Below, in pieces: positions 11,241 to 22,200 of a stretch of 35,940 nt of DNA. Origin of the DNA: Ulva prolifera (lineage: Eukaryota; Chlorophyta; Ulvophyceae; Ulvales; Ulvaceae). Made by a program: the position numbers and the translations under genes. The notes beneath the pieces were generated by a model, which was not told where the DNA came from, did no database searches, and saw nothing but the letters and a program-made list of their open reading frames with translations. The stretch is taken from contig JALAAN010000019.1 of the NCBI GenBank assembly GCA_023078555.1, positions 2,501 through 38,440 on the forward strand, written 5' to 3'. How positions within the stretch are numbered: the first letter of the stretch is position 1; the number at the start of each line of letters is the position of its first letter.

Positions 11241-12640
11241 GAGGTAAGTATGGAACTCTGTTGGGCGGAATTGGGAGATACAGCATGCTGGACATTTGGC
11301 CTTGAGGAAGCTAATTCTGGCAACACAACATCAGTGGGAATGCCAATTCGGGGTGTTTCGGGGTGCGTGTCTGGGAAGGTGCACATGTGCAGCTCAGCCC
11401 AGGGCACCGCGAGCAGCAATCATGGGAACTGCACACCGAGCAATCTCCTCGCACCCACCAATGTCAAGCACTTGCGCTGGCCACAGCCACACAGCCACAC
11501 ACACGACCACACCCCACCCAGCAACACACTCAAGCCCTCCCACCCAACACCCACAAGCACACCCACAAGCCCACCCCCACCCAACACCGGTCCGGCACAA
11601 AAGCCCAGAGAAAGCACATGCAGCCAAGGCCGCCGAGCACAGACAGAAACAGCGAAACCCCAACAACAATCCCCACCCGGGGAGGCCCCAGCCTCCTCCA
11701 GCACAACCCCTCTGCGCCCAGCTCCAGCGCACCACCCCGCCCACCTGCGGAAAACAGAACCACAACCCCAAAGACCAGCCCAGCCCGCCGCAATTGCCAA
11801 CCTACCTGGTCGCGCCGCAATGGCGGGCCACATGCAGACACACGGGGAAGACAGCGGCAAGGCACGGCCCGCCAGATCCGCAACCACCACAAGGCGGACG
11901 GGCCACGAGCGCACGCGGCGACGATCCCCATCAGGCAGGCCAGGCGGGCGGGCTGCGCCGCTCAGGCCAGATGGCCCTGTGAGCGGCGTAGGTCATGGGC
12001 GGGACCGCGAGCCCTGTCAAAACTGCCTTCCCCGCATGACGCGCCATCAGCGGGGCAGCGGCGTGCACCTGTTGAGCCACCGTGCGGCACAGCGTTGTGT
12101 ACAGGTCCCGCATGGTGTTCTCTGGGCATCCTCCAAGCATTGCATGAATTTTGCATGCATGCAAGCCACCGGGAACGTATGCTCAGGATCGCGTGCACCT
12201 CAACGTCCTCAGCGGCATTCAGCGGCATGTGGCAGTACGAATGCCCATGGCAAACTGGACCACAAGGGATGCGGGCGCTTGGGGTTGCTGGATGTTTGAC
12301 ATGGCATGCGGCTGAGGGGTGGCCACGGCAGTGGTCGTCACCGTGACAGCCACGTTGGCCTTCAAGGCGCACGTACATCAGGCGCACACATACCAGGCGT
12401 ACTGACTATCGGCATTTCGACGAACATGTGTTCGGCAACTGTATATGTTGTCAGCGGTGGGCGCATGCAGCTGCGCAGCGTGTGGCTGGGGGCCGTCTGG
12501 AGAGACGCACATGCATGTGCAGCCGATCGGGATGGGCACTAGAGCCTGCCGTCTCCCTTGGTCATGGCAGCACATACAACATCTGACAGCATCTTCTTGG
12601 GGGGTGGAATCCGGGATAGGCCACTGCGTGTGTGATGACG
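11241..12640. other. Low-complexity C/A-rich stretch and unassigned sequence
   Basis: From about 11470 to 11800 the plus strand is strongly C- and A-rich with few G or T, built from CCACA, CACCCA and CCCAC words. Stop codons are therefore rare on both strands, so several long overlapping open frames appear; none looks like a real protein. From 11950 to 12640 composition is more balanced, and no gene, RNA or repeat was recognised. Confidence 0.6.
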
Positions 12641-12699
12641 CTGTTGCAACACTTGTGTATCAGTTGTCAGCACCCGTGCCAGCTGTGTTCGACCGTGCA

Positions 12700-12848
12700 C
12701 TAGGTGCATCGTGACAGGAGGACCGTCCGGCGACCTGACGCACCGTTGGTAGAACAGGCAGCAGCTCTTTTCAATAATAGTTCGGCTGTGTGGATAGCAG
12801 AGGTGGCTGCGGCAATGACGGCGGGGCAGCGTCTGAAGGCAGGACAGG
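12700..12848 (+). CDS. Possible orphan exon, function unknown
   Basis: An open segment encodes a helical, alanine-rich sequence (LVEQAAALFNNSSAVWIAEV, then AAAMTAGQRLKAGQ) ending at a plausible donor CAG|GTGGGT (donor at 12849). Composition resembles the coding exons of the large gene. The upstream acceptor is not clear and no homologue is recognised. It could belong to a 5' part of the copy 2 gene or to another gene. Confidence 0.25.
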
Positions 12849-13050
12849 TGGGTGCGAAGTTGCGCAGCGGATGTGCGTGCAGGCACATGGTGGTAGGGGT
12901 GGAAGCAGGGCGTGCGAGAGAATCTTGCACTGGCCTGCACTGCAGCACTCGACCCACACCGTCATTCCCCACGGTACAGTGATGCGACCCTGAAATTCAC
13001 AGGAAGTCACACCGCGTGCTGGTCATGCAGGAAGGCCTGGTCGGTGGTCT

Positions 13051-13560
13051 GTGGCTGGGGTGCACGTGGAGCCCATGGCAGATTGTGGATGGGGCAGCAC
13101 GCGATGGACGCTGGCGTCCGCAGCCGCGGTGCCCGTGTGGCTGGCGGTGGGCTGCGGCATCCGGAGCGGGGTCAGCGACGTCTTCGCGATGCAACAGCAG
13201 GTTGTGGCGGCGGTGCGGGTGGGGGCCATGTTTCCCGCGCTGCTGAGATCCGCCCTCCCGGATGTGTGGGTGCGGGTGGTGGGGATATCCAAGGCGGGTG
13301 CCGAGGTTTACTTTGTGTTTGGGCAGCGTGTACGCGCGCTGACGGGTGCTCGCGTGGGACAGTTTTGGACGTCCATGGCTGCTGCCGCGGTGTGGAGGGT
13401 GGATGTTGGGGGTGGGGTGGCAGCAGCCGGCACCTGTGGATGTGTGTGTGTGGGTGCCGCGCCTGATTGGTGCGGCCGGGAGGAGGCAAGGAACCCACCT
13501 CGCTGCGCCGCGCCCGAGCTGGCATATGCTTCCAGCATATGTGTCGCCAGCCGTACGTAG
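13051..13560 (+). CDS. Possible hydrophobic alanine/valine-rich exon, unknown
   Basis: An open frame of up to 170 codons begins at ATG 13051 and ends at TAG 13558-13560. The middle part reads like a real protein (VWLAVGCGIRSGVSDVFAM, then VVAAVRVGAMFPALL and VWVRVVGISKAGAEVYFVFG). The C-terminal part is Cys/Gly-rich and less convincing, and an intron may remove it. No domain was recognised. Other frames of this GC-rich stretch are also partly open, so coding is only suggested. Confidence 0.25.
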   Translation: MAGVHVEPMADCGWGSTRWTLASAAAVPVWLAVGCGIRSGVSDVFAMQQQVVAAVRVGAMFPALLRSALPDVWVRVVGISKAGAEVYFVFGQRVRALTGARVGQFWTSMAAAAVWRVDVGGGVAAAGTCGCVCVGAAPDWCGREEARNPPRCAAPELAYASSICVASRT

Positions 13561-13680
13561 GAAGGATTGATTTGGAACTACGCCTCTCTGTGAGGTGGTC
13601 GCCAGACCTGCGAGTCTGCCCTACCGAGTATCTGCGTATGGGATTCCCCACGCAGACTTCACCACCAGTGCATAACAGGG

Positions 13681-14700
13681 CTTAGTTGCAGTGACTATAT
13701 GCATGCCATACTTTGTCTATTGTCTCTAGAGACAGATCTGTCGGTGGTACCAGCATGTCACGGGCCTCTGCAGATCGTTTCTGTGGTGGGGTAGCACCCC
13801 GGCTGATACATCGATGTTGGCAACTTTCCTTGCAGCCAAATGTTGTAACAAGTTGACCCCAACGAGCCGAGCGCTGTTTCGGCACCTGTCCACATTGGTC
13901 GCACCACAGCCGAACAGCTTCGAATTCTTGGGAACTGTGTCGTTTCTGCGCGGTCGTGCGCGGTGGGAGTCTGCTCAGGTTGCACTGATCTGACCTGTGC
14001 TGTTCCGCACTTGAGACATAATTGCAGCACCTGCGGGCACTGCTACTAGCAGTATACAGTACTTATGAGCAGCATCGTTTCGCATCACTCACGTCCGCTG
14101 CAGTGTTGGTGTCAAGCCTCACCATGGCAGCAGTAACTACCACTGTATCACCCTCCTGACAGCCCAGAATAAGTAGAAGTGGTAGTGGCTGCACCAAGGT
14201 TGCTGCAATGCAGCACTCATGTGGCATGAACGCCTCATGCACCACGTCACATCCCAAATCACATGTGCAATAAGGCAACGCTAAAATCGACACGGAACCT
14301 GTCAACGGGACCAACAAGCAGCCTGGATTTTTTGTGATATCGCAGGTTCCATTGGGCCGAAAGTTTCAGGGCGAGGCGCGCAGATGTGGGGTTGGTCAGC
14401 GGCGGGTGCCATGCATACAGTTGCAGGCTTCGTGGCGAGAGGGCTGCACTGCCTGGACACCGGTACCTGCATGTGGAGACAGGCGACGAAGGATGAATCG
14501 GTTTGACTGATGCAACTCTGGAAAGTCGTGCATTCGTCTCTCAGCAGCTGTGCACGCGGGTTAATACGTGAGCAGACGGACGTCGTGTACACAGAGTTGC
14601 ATGTCAGTTACGATTTGTTCGACCCTCTTGTTAGGCGAGCTCTGGCACGCATTGTGACATTTACATGGTAGAATTGAGATGAGCTTCTAGATACGCACGT
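13681..14700. other. Sequence without recognisable gene
   Basis: This kilobase is less GC-rich than its surroundings and has stops in all frames at short intervals. I see no gene, RNA or repeat in it. Minus-strand open segments of 84-96 codons lack recognisable domains or splice context. Confidence 0.5.
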
Positions 14701-14789
14701 CTAGGCTTTGATTTAGAGTCGATATTTGTCATCGCTGGAGCGTGGCAGCCTATTGCTTGAGTCGGAGATAGGTGCGACTGTCAGCTGGC

Positions 14790-14967
14790 GTGGCTGTGGG
14801 CGTAACGCCTGCAAACTCGCACAGAGGCTCAGTGACCCACGGGCCGGGTCGGGCGCACCGAAACCCGAACACAGATCAGCGACGACGTGGGCAGGCAGCG
14901 ATGGCGGCACCAGACAGCCTGACGACGGCTGCTGCGATGGTAGAGCAGCGCATCGAAGTTGTGGCGG
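14790..14967 (+). CDS. Possible orphan exon before a GTATGT donor
   Basis: The frame ends with MAAPDSLTTAAAMVEQRIEV followed by VA and the donor GTATGT at 14968. That is a helical Ala-rich segment like other exons in this window. The start is uncertain; an upstream acceptor is not obvious. Function is unknown, and it may be part of a 5' extension of the copy 2 gene. Confidence 0.2.
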
Positions 14968-15417
14968 TATGTCGGACGATCGCGCTGATATGGTGCAAGT
15001 GCGTGCATACGCATGATCGAACAGGGTGGGATCTGGAAGTGCGAGTGGATCCAGTTCTGTGTGGCTGGAGGTGCCTGTGCAGAAACTGTGCATGCATGCT
15101 GCAAGCCACACAACACCACCCCCGGCTGGACTGGTGGCATACACGGGCCTGTGCATCGCGACATCGTCAGTACACCCCCTCTGCTGAGCTGTACCCGTGT
15201 TATGCATTCAGGAGAGGAGGACGGTAGGTGTCATGCATGCGCATGAGTCGTTTCCTGATCCGGTGCGGGGGTATGGAGCATCGTGCCAGGCGCTCGTTCA
15301 GGGCTGCCGACGTAGGCGCAAGCGTGAACGACGAGGATGCCCACAGATGCCCCCGAGGTGTGTTCCAGCTCACAAATTGTCGCATCCATTGTGCAGTCGA
15401 TGTGGACACCCGCACAG

Positions 15418-15763
15418 GAAACCTGCGCTGCCTCTTGCATGCTCTGCCATAAGCAGGAGCATCATGCATAGCATCCCGTCAACGCATGTCCCACCACCGC
15501 AGCGGCGTGTGATTGCGGGTGCGGCCGCACCCGCTCTGGCCACAGCCATGCGCACGCAAACGCACACGCGCGCGTGCGCACGCATCGCGGGAAACCTTCG
15601 CTGCCTCTCACATGCTCTGCCATAAGCAGGAGCATCATGCATGGCATCCCGTCATCGCATGTCCCACCACGCAACGGCGTGTGATCGCGGGTGCGGCCGC
15701 ACCCGCTCCGGCCACAGCCATGCGCACGCAAACGCACACGCGCGCGGTGCGCACGCAGCGCGC
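15418..15763. repeat. 173-bp tandem duplication
   Basis: Two adjacent units start at about 15418 and 15591. The marker ATAAGCAGGAGCATCATGCAT recurs exactly 173 bases apart (15449 and 15622), apart from a few later substitutions. Each unit ends in CpG/CpA alternating sequence (GCGCACGC and ACACGCGCGC) that leads into the CA microsatellite. The units contain the palindrome GTGCGGCCGCAC. No gene is seen in them. Confidence 0.85.
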
Positions 15764-15784
15764 GCGACGCCCCCCACGCACGCC

Positions 15785-16489
<705 letters not shown>

Positions 16490-16658
16490 GCTTGTAGTTT
16501 GATACTCTGCTGTAGTGTGGCCATGTGTGCGTGTGGCTGTTGAGGTACGATGGGTTTTGAGATATCTCCGTTGGTCTGTTGCAGCACTCTTCCCGTCGCC
16601 ATGCTAAACATGCCAGTGGTGCACTCACTGTTTTGTAAGTCTGCCTGTGGTGCACAGG

Positions 16659-16774
16659 TTTCCTGATGAGGCCATGCCAGCTAGGGCGGCAAAGCTGACT
16701 GTGGAGGTCTCGGCGCCTAGCATCGATGATGTCCAGTGGAGTGTACGCTGGCACGGGACGCCCAGAGTGAGGCG
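16659..16774 (+). CDS. Possible small exon, unknown function
   Basis: After the acceptor GTGCACAG, the frame reads FPDEAMPARAAKLTVEVSAP and continues with SIDDVQWSVRWHGTPRVR to a donor GTACGC at 16775. It is balanced in composition and reads like a folded domain. It precedes the long frame at 16831, but the phase does not join cleanly with that frame. It would join one that continues from 16831 as ADVGQLVRRAMAHF. No family was recognised. Confidence 0.3.
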
Positions 16775-16830
16775 GTACGCATTGTTTCTCATGCGCATGC
16801 TTCATGCATGATGTGCTGTTTTGCGGCGCA

Positions 16831-17823
16831 GCGCTGACGTTGGACAGTTGGTGCGCAGGGCGATGGCACATTTTGTCCAAGGCAGGCGGATGCACCATCC
16901 TCGGACACGGCAAGCTGTGGCGGCAGGAGGAGTGCGCCAACGTTGCTCGGGGCCACCTCAGCGCAGGGCAGCGCAACTGGTGGCGCGAACAGCGCGTCAC
17001 CATGATGAGCCTGCCGGCGAACACAGGGGCTGGAGCTGCCGCTTTAGAGTCAGCAGCGCTGGAGGATCGTGTCACTGCCGCTCGCGCATGGCTATTGAAT
17101 CCAGAGCGGAATCGCGAAGCAGCCACACGTGCGTCCACCAGACCCACACCAACGCGTGTGTGTGTGACGGGTTCGAGTCCGTTGGGGAGTGTCGTTGTGC
17201 GGCAGTCAGAGTATGGCCTTGCATGGTGCGAGGGTCTTGCGCCGGCAACGGCGGGCATGCATGCGGTGGCAAGCACAGCCCTCGTGGTGCCCGCTCATGA
17301 ACCTGTGGGGCAAGTGAAGCCGGGGCGCATCACCGCGGGCATGCACCTCGGTGCCTGCATCATGCGCTGTGTCCAATCGCTGCTGCAACGTGCCATGGTT
17401 GAGCCAGCCTCGAGCTCAGCATCCAGGCTGGAGAGCGCACGGGTTGGCCGCGTTCTGTTGCTTGCAGCACGCCTGGCTGCAGTTGGTTTGGATGCAGCGG
17501 CCACGTGCTTTGTTGCGCCGGCATCACATGGCAGCGCAGTCGCGGCATCACATGCTCCAAGGGCAGCGACTGTGGCTGCAAAACCGTCCGCTTCAGTTGC
17601 GGTGCTGTCAGTGGGCGCGGCAGAGGTTCAGGGCGTAACCCAAAGCGTGGTGCGGGTTGTGCACGCAGCGGCTCCAATGTCTGTGTCCACATTTGCTGCT
17701 GCTACGGTTGAGGGTGCCCGTGATGTGAATGTGCTGATAGAGCAAAGAGCCGAGCCCACAGGAGCCATGTGTCCTGAGTTCGGGGGCAGTGGTGTCCAGT
17801 GCCGTGGGATGCGTGGGGTTTGA
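16831..17823 (+). CDS. Long open exon upstream of copy 2, probable N-terminal part
   Basis: The frame is open for about 330 codons from an acceptor-like GCGGCGCAG at 16822-16830 to a stop at 17821-17823. The first third holds Trp- and Cys-containing sequence (LDSWCAGRWHILSKAGG, GQRNWWREQRVTMM). The rest is Ala/Val-rich like E1. It overlaps, in another frame, the open frame of E1 (open from 17741). A nearby unseen intron or a single-base frameshift could join both into one exon of about 2.4 kb. No domain was recognised. Copy 1 lacks this part because the window starts later. Confidence 0.4.
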   Translation, partial: ALTLDSWCAGRWHILSKAGGCTILGHGKLWRQEECANVARGHLSAGQRNWWREQRVTMMSLPANTGAGAAALESAALEDRVTAARAWLLNPERNREAATRASTRPTPTRVCVTGSSPLGSVVVRQSEYGLAWCEGLAPATAGMHAVASTALVVPAHEPVGQVKPGRITAGMHLGACIMRCVQSLLQRAMVEPASSSASRLESARVGRVLLLAARLAAVGLDAAATCFVAPASHGSAVAASHAPRAATVAAKPSASVAVLSVGAAEVQGVTQSVVRVVHAAAPMSVSTFAAATVEGARDVNVLIEQRAEPTGAMCPEFGGSGVQCRGMRGV

Positions 17824-18052
17824 CTCTATTGCGCATCCAAATGATGTGCCCGCTGTAGATGTAGCCGCGGCTGCAGGTGTTGCTGCGGCTGCGCATGGTG
17901 TGAGTTTTACCGGTTTGGCTGCAGCGGGCGCAGCAGTAGTGGCCACAGGTGCTGCGGGTGCTGCACATGCCGCAGACCCACAACTGGTTGCAGAGTTGAC
18001 CTTGGCACACACCAGCGTGGGGCTGAGGCTGCGGGGAGGTGGTTCTGGAACC

Positions 18053-19257
18053 ATGCTGCCTGATCCCGGTGGAGGTGTGGAGGCTGGTAGTGAACGGGGC
18101 AGCGGCGGCGCGGCGGGGTTGGGCTCAGCTGAGGCGGTTTCAAACCGGCCGGCCGCGGTGGCCAGCCCATCAGCCAAGTCGAAGCAGATTGCAGCTGCTG
18201 CATTGCGTCTTCGGACATCGCGGCAGTTTCGTATGATGTCTGGTGCCAGGTCTGTAGTGAAGAAGCGTGTGCGTGAGGAGGCAGCTGACAGCGTGTGCGC
18301 AGTCGTAGGGAAGGCGGCGGGTGGGGGCGCGGCTGTCGATGCTGCAGCTGCAGTGGCCCCTGAAGGTGGCTGTCCTATGGCAGCTCCCAATGTGGGTAAT
18401 ACCACCGTTGCAGACTCCGCCGCTGAGGTTCGCCCTTCACCGGGGGGTCCTGGTGCAGCCAACTGCATCCGTGGGCTTGATGTATCATGGATCAGCGCTG
18501 GTGTGCGCCCCGCTGCTAGGAAGACGTGGCATGTGGGGCGCAGTGCCTCGCACCGCCCTAAACACAGCAGAGGTGCTGTGTCTCTGTCCAGGGCCGTTCT
18601 TGATGATTCTGACGACGATGCGCCCTTGCCAGATGCCTCCAACCGGGGTACACCTGCGCGGTTGGTGGATTTTGCTGAGGGAGGCGCACGCGAGCCTCAA
18701 AAGTCTTTCACGCAGTGGCTCAGCGGGGTCGCTGCGCAGCGACCTGAGGTTGGGGTTTGTGGCGGCGAAGCGGCACCGGCTGACAGCAGCGCTACCTGTG
18801 GGCAGGGTGATGTTGCTGCCCCGGAGCCGGACTTTGCGGCCGCGCTTTGCCGTCGTGATTCTGTCATTAGACCCGAGCAGGTGCCACCCGTGACAGGTGT
18901 GTGTGAGCGGGCGAGTGCTGCACACAGAGGCAGTGGTGGTGCTGCCCCTACACCGCAACTGATGCGAGCCTCACCGGCACGTGGTGACGGTGTGCCAGGC
19001 AGTGATGATGGCAAGGCAGAGTGTGAGAGTTTTTCATTCTTCAACTCCAGTGATGAGGACATCGAGGGTGTAGAAGACCCGTCGTACACACCGTCGGAGT
19101 CTGATTCAGTTATTGTGTGCGCATCGCCCACCCGGGCGGCGGAGCCTGCCGACGGCGACTGCGGCGTTGTGACTGTACGCGAGCACTCGCATGGTGATGA
19201 GGTTGCGGAGCTGCACCGCCTTGGAGATTTGCTCGACAATCCAGAGCGATACGCGAG
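18053..19257 (+). CDS. Copy 2 exon E1, alanine-rich acidic N-terminal region
   Basis: This frame is open from 17741, but the first ATG is at 18053. It codes for about 400 residues of low-complexity Ala/Gly/Ser/Pro sequence with basic patches (VVKKRVREEA), a short SFTQWLSGV helix, an acidic FSFFNSSDEDIEG patch and LHRLGDLLDNPERYAR at the end. The donor is GCGAG|GTGTGT at 19258. Such sequence is probably disordered. The frame is unbroken here, unlike copy 1. No enzymatic motif was recognised. Confidence 0.55.
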
Positions 19258-22200
19258 GTGTGTATTCCATGTTGCCCCCGCTGAATCCCATGTGCGTCTA
19301 TGGCCTGTTCCGCGGACCCCACAGCGGTCTTGTGTTGTGTCACTTTGTGCGGGATCCCGACACATGCATGCACGCATCATAAAGTGTTATTTGTCACCAA
19401 CAACGCCACATACTTGAACTGCGGCAAAGCTGGCATACTGCATGTACATGTGAGTAACAATGCTGATACTGTGCGGTGACTAGCGTATGTCTGTTGTGGC
19501 CGAACGCATCCGTTAGCATTCCATTCCTCACATGCTTAGTATCAGTTATGGCCACAGGGCAAAACCGCAAACATGTGTCGACACGGTGTGCAGAGTCAAG
19601 TGCAGCATCATGGACGCATCTGCAATGGCTCACCATGATGTTGTCATGCCGCGCCATGAGATGCAAGTGCGGAACTTGGCGTCACACCCGTTAGCCGTCT
19701 GGGATGACACAGATGCCAACTGGTACAAATGCATACCATGCCGTGGTGTGGAAGGCCAGAAGAAATCTGCGAGTGTAGCGTTGACATTCGCGCGTGGCTA
19801 TCTGGCAGCGCTGGTGTCAGCTGTGGACGATCCAGCATTTGACCCTCGAGGAGATCCCAACCGCGCCCCCCCGGCTGAGATCTTAAATGACATGAAGAAA
19901 TCATGCAACAGTGCAGGGGAGGTGCCGATGGGGGCCGTCGTGGAGTCATTCAGAAAGTGTCCCGGGCGTGTGTTTGGCCACACCTTGACGCTGCTGACAT
20001 GGGCCGGTCACATAGGTAGTTTCAATACACTCGCCTTGTACAAGTACATTCTCACGGTCCTTGTGGATGCGTATTGGGAGGGGCAATGGGAGCTGTTTCG
20101 CAGCGAAGCTTCTGTAGCCAAGGTGCGTTCATGCTTCCCATATGCATCGATATGGTAGTGTGCGGCAGCATGCAATTACAAACGTCAGCATAAAGTGTCG
20201 TGTACACACTTCAAGGACCCGGCCATTTACGTGACGCGAGTGCGGCGTTGTTGACCCCTCACATGCATTTAGAAGCGTGCTTGCCTGCAGGCTCATCGGG
20301 AGGCGTCTTATTTGTTCCGTGTATTCCAAATCAAAGTGCGGCTGTATGTGATGGCTCTCAAGGCGAATGGTGCGATGAACACTCTAAAGCCAAAGCCGAT
20401 GCAAGCCGCCGAGATCCGGAGCTGTGCTGAAGCCACTAACTGTGGCGCGATGACCATCATGTACGGGCGGGTGACGGCATTCTTGAAGATGCTTTCTGGA
20501 GCTCGGAACCCGGTCTTTGTGGCGTTGCGGTGGGGCCATATCCATTTCGTCCCAACCTACTACGTGGACGAGGCGACTCGAACCACACAGGTGGGTTTGC
20601 CTCATTGACGTGTCTCCAACCTTGCATGCATGTGTCTTGTGGTCGATGGTTGCAGCATCATCCGCATGCATGCGCGTTATGCCTGCAACATTCGCATGCT
20701 CGCGCACCATGCATGCACCTCTCCGCCACAGTATCGGAATGGCGTGGTGCGTCATCGAGAGCTGACTCAGGGTTTCGTGAACAGGTAACATTTACATGTG
20801 AGTTTGCGATCGCATGGGACAAGGCCCCTAATGTGTTCGGCGTCAAGAACATTGTGGTGGACAGTACCGCAGCTCTCAACATTGAAGGAGCCGATTGGAA
20901 CAGCAGCCTTGGTTCGGCTGGGGAGCATTTGTTGTCAATCGCAATTCACCAGAGGGTTGTCGATGTGGCAGATCTTGCGGGCCTGCCGATTGGAGAGCCA
21001 TTCAAATTGAGTCATCTGATCAGAAGGCGTACGCTCACCAAGTTCGGGGACCCCACTCCAGCGGCTGTCGACGATATGTGCGTGGCTTCTCCATACTTGA
21101 AATCCATGTATCAATTCACATGTCCACCATTCCGGTTGCTGTGCTTCCCATGATGGGGTATAGAATTTTTGTCATGGGTCTGTTTGTTCACCCGCAAGGT
21201 TGATGCATGAGCTTGTTGTATGCAGGTTCTGCTTCTGTCGCTACCACGGCATGGTGCCACTACGATTCATCCCCATGGCGCCATACGCCATGTCTGCCCT
21301 CTTGGCGCGATTCCTTGCCTCGACTGACATTCATGCATTGTCACGTGAGATGCGGACGGGGATGGTGTTTGGGCGCGTTATACAAGGGCACCTTCACCAC
21401 AATGGCCACGAGAACAGAACGGCGATTGCTGTCGGTGGCCAATGGTCGACCAATTGCAACACATATCAAACAGATTACCTCCACCCTGCGTTCCTCAACG
21501 CATTGTTTGGAGATTTGGTGCGTCTCATGTGATCTGCACTTGTCGGAAAGGCGACTGCCCTGTGTGATTGTGATTTATGTTGACATGATACCATGTGCTG
21601 GCCATGCTGTTGATGTATAATGGCAAATACATGACATCACACATGATGCAGGCCCTGTCTGACCTTGGTGTGCCATCGGCGATGAAGAACCTTGTCAAAA
21701 CCGCTGCATTCAAGGCCTTACGCGTGCAGCGGGATGAAAACCCGTATGCGTTGGCGGTTGTATCTACATGCGGCCGTTGGGAACTTGTTCCTACAGAGTG
21801 TAGAGGGCACGCGGCAGTTGCGAGCTGCTGACATGCATGGTCGAGCTCTCCTAGACGCCAGCATGAGTGTTCATCAGACCGCTGGCGAGAGTGCTGTTGC
21901 CGCATACGGGTGGACATTGATCCGCAAGATGCACCCGCGCGGGCCCGGGCCACTCCATCTGTGGGGTGAGGACAAATACAAGCCCAGCGAGGACAGTGCA
22001 GGTAAGAACACTAGCACGTCTTACAAAATATCTGTCATGTGCCTATTTTGCAAAGTGCATGTTCCGATATCACAGTTTGCACGAGCCACCAGACGTCAAC
22101 TGTTCACTCGGCCTTATGATCATCGTTGTTATGCATTTCCTTTGAATCGTTGTTCACCGTCCACTTTCTGCCCATGCAAGCGTGTTGTGGCAAGTTTGCA

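Noticed and set aside
10956..12346. Several overlapping long frames on both strands
   Set aside because: They arise from stop-poor G-tract and C/A-rich DNA; no domain, splice or codon support is seen, and many are open at once.
17170..17180. GGTTCGAGTCC, a perfect tRNA B-box
   Set aside because: The surrounding bases do not form a five-base T stem or a cloverleaf, and the site lies in a long open frame.
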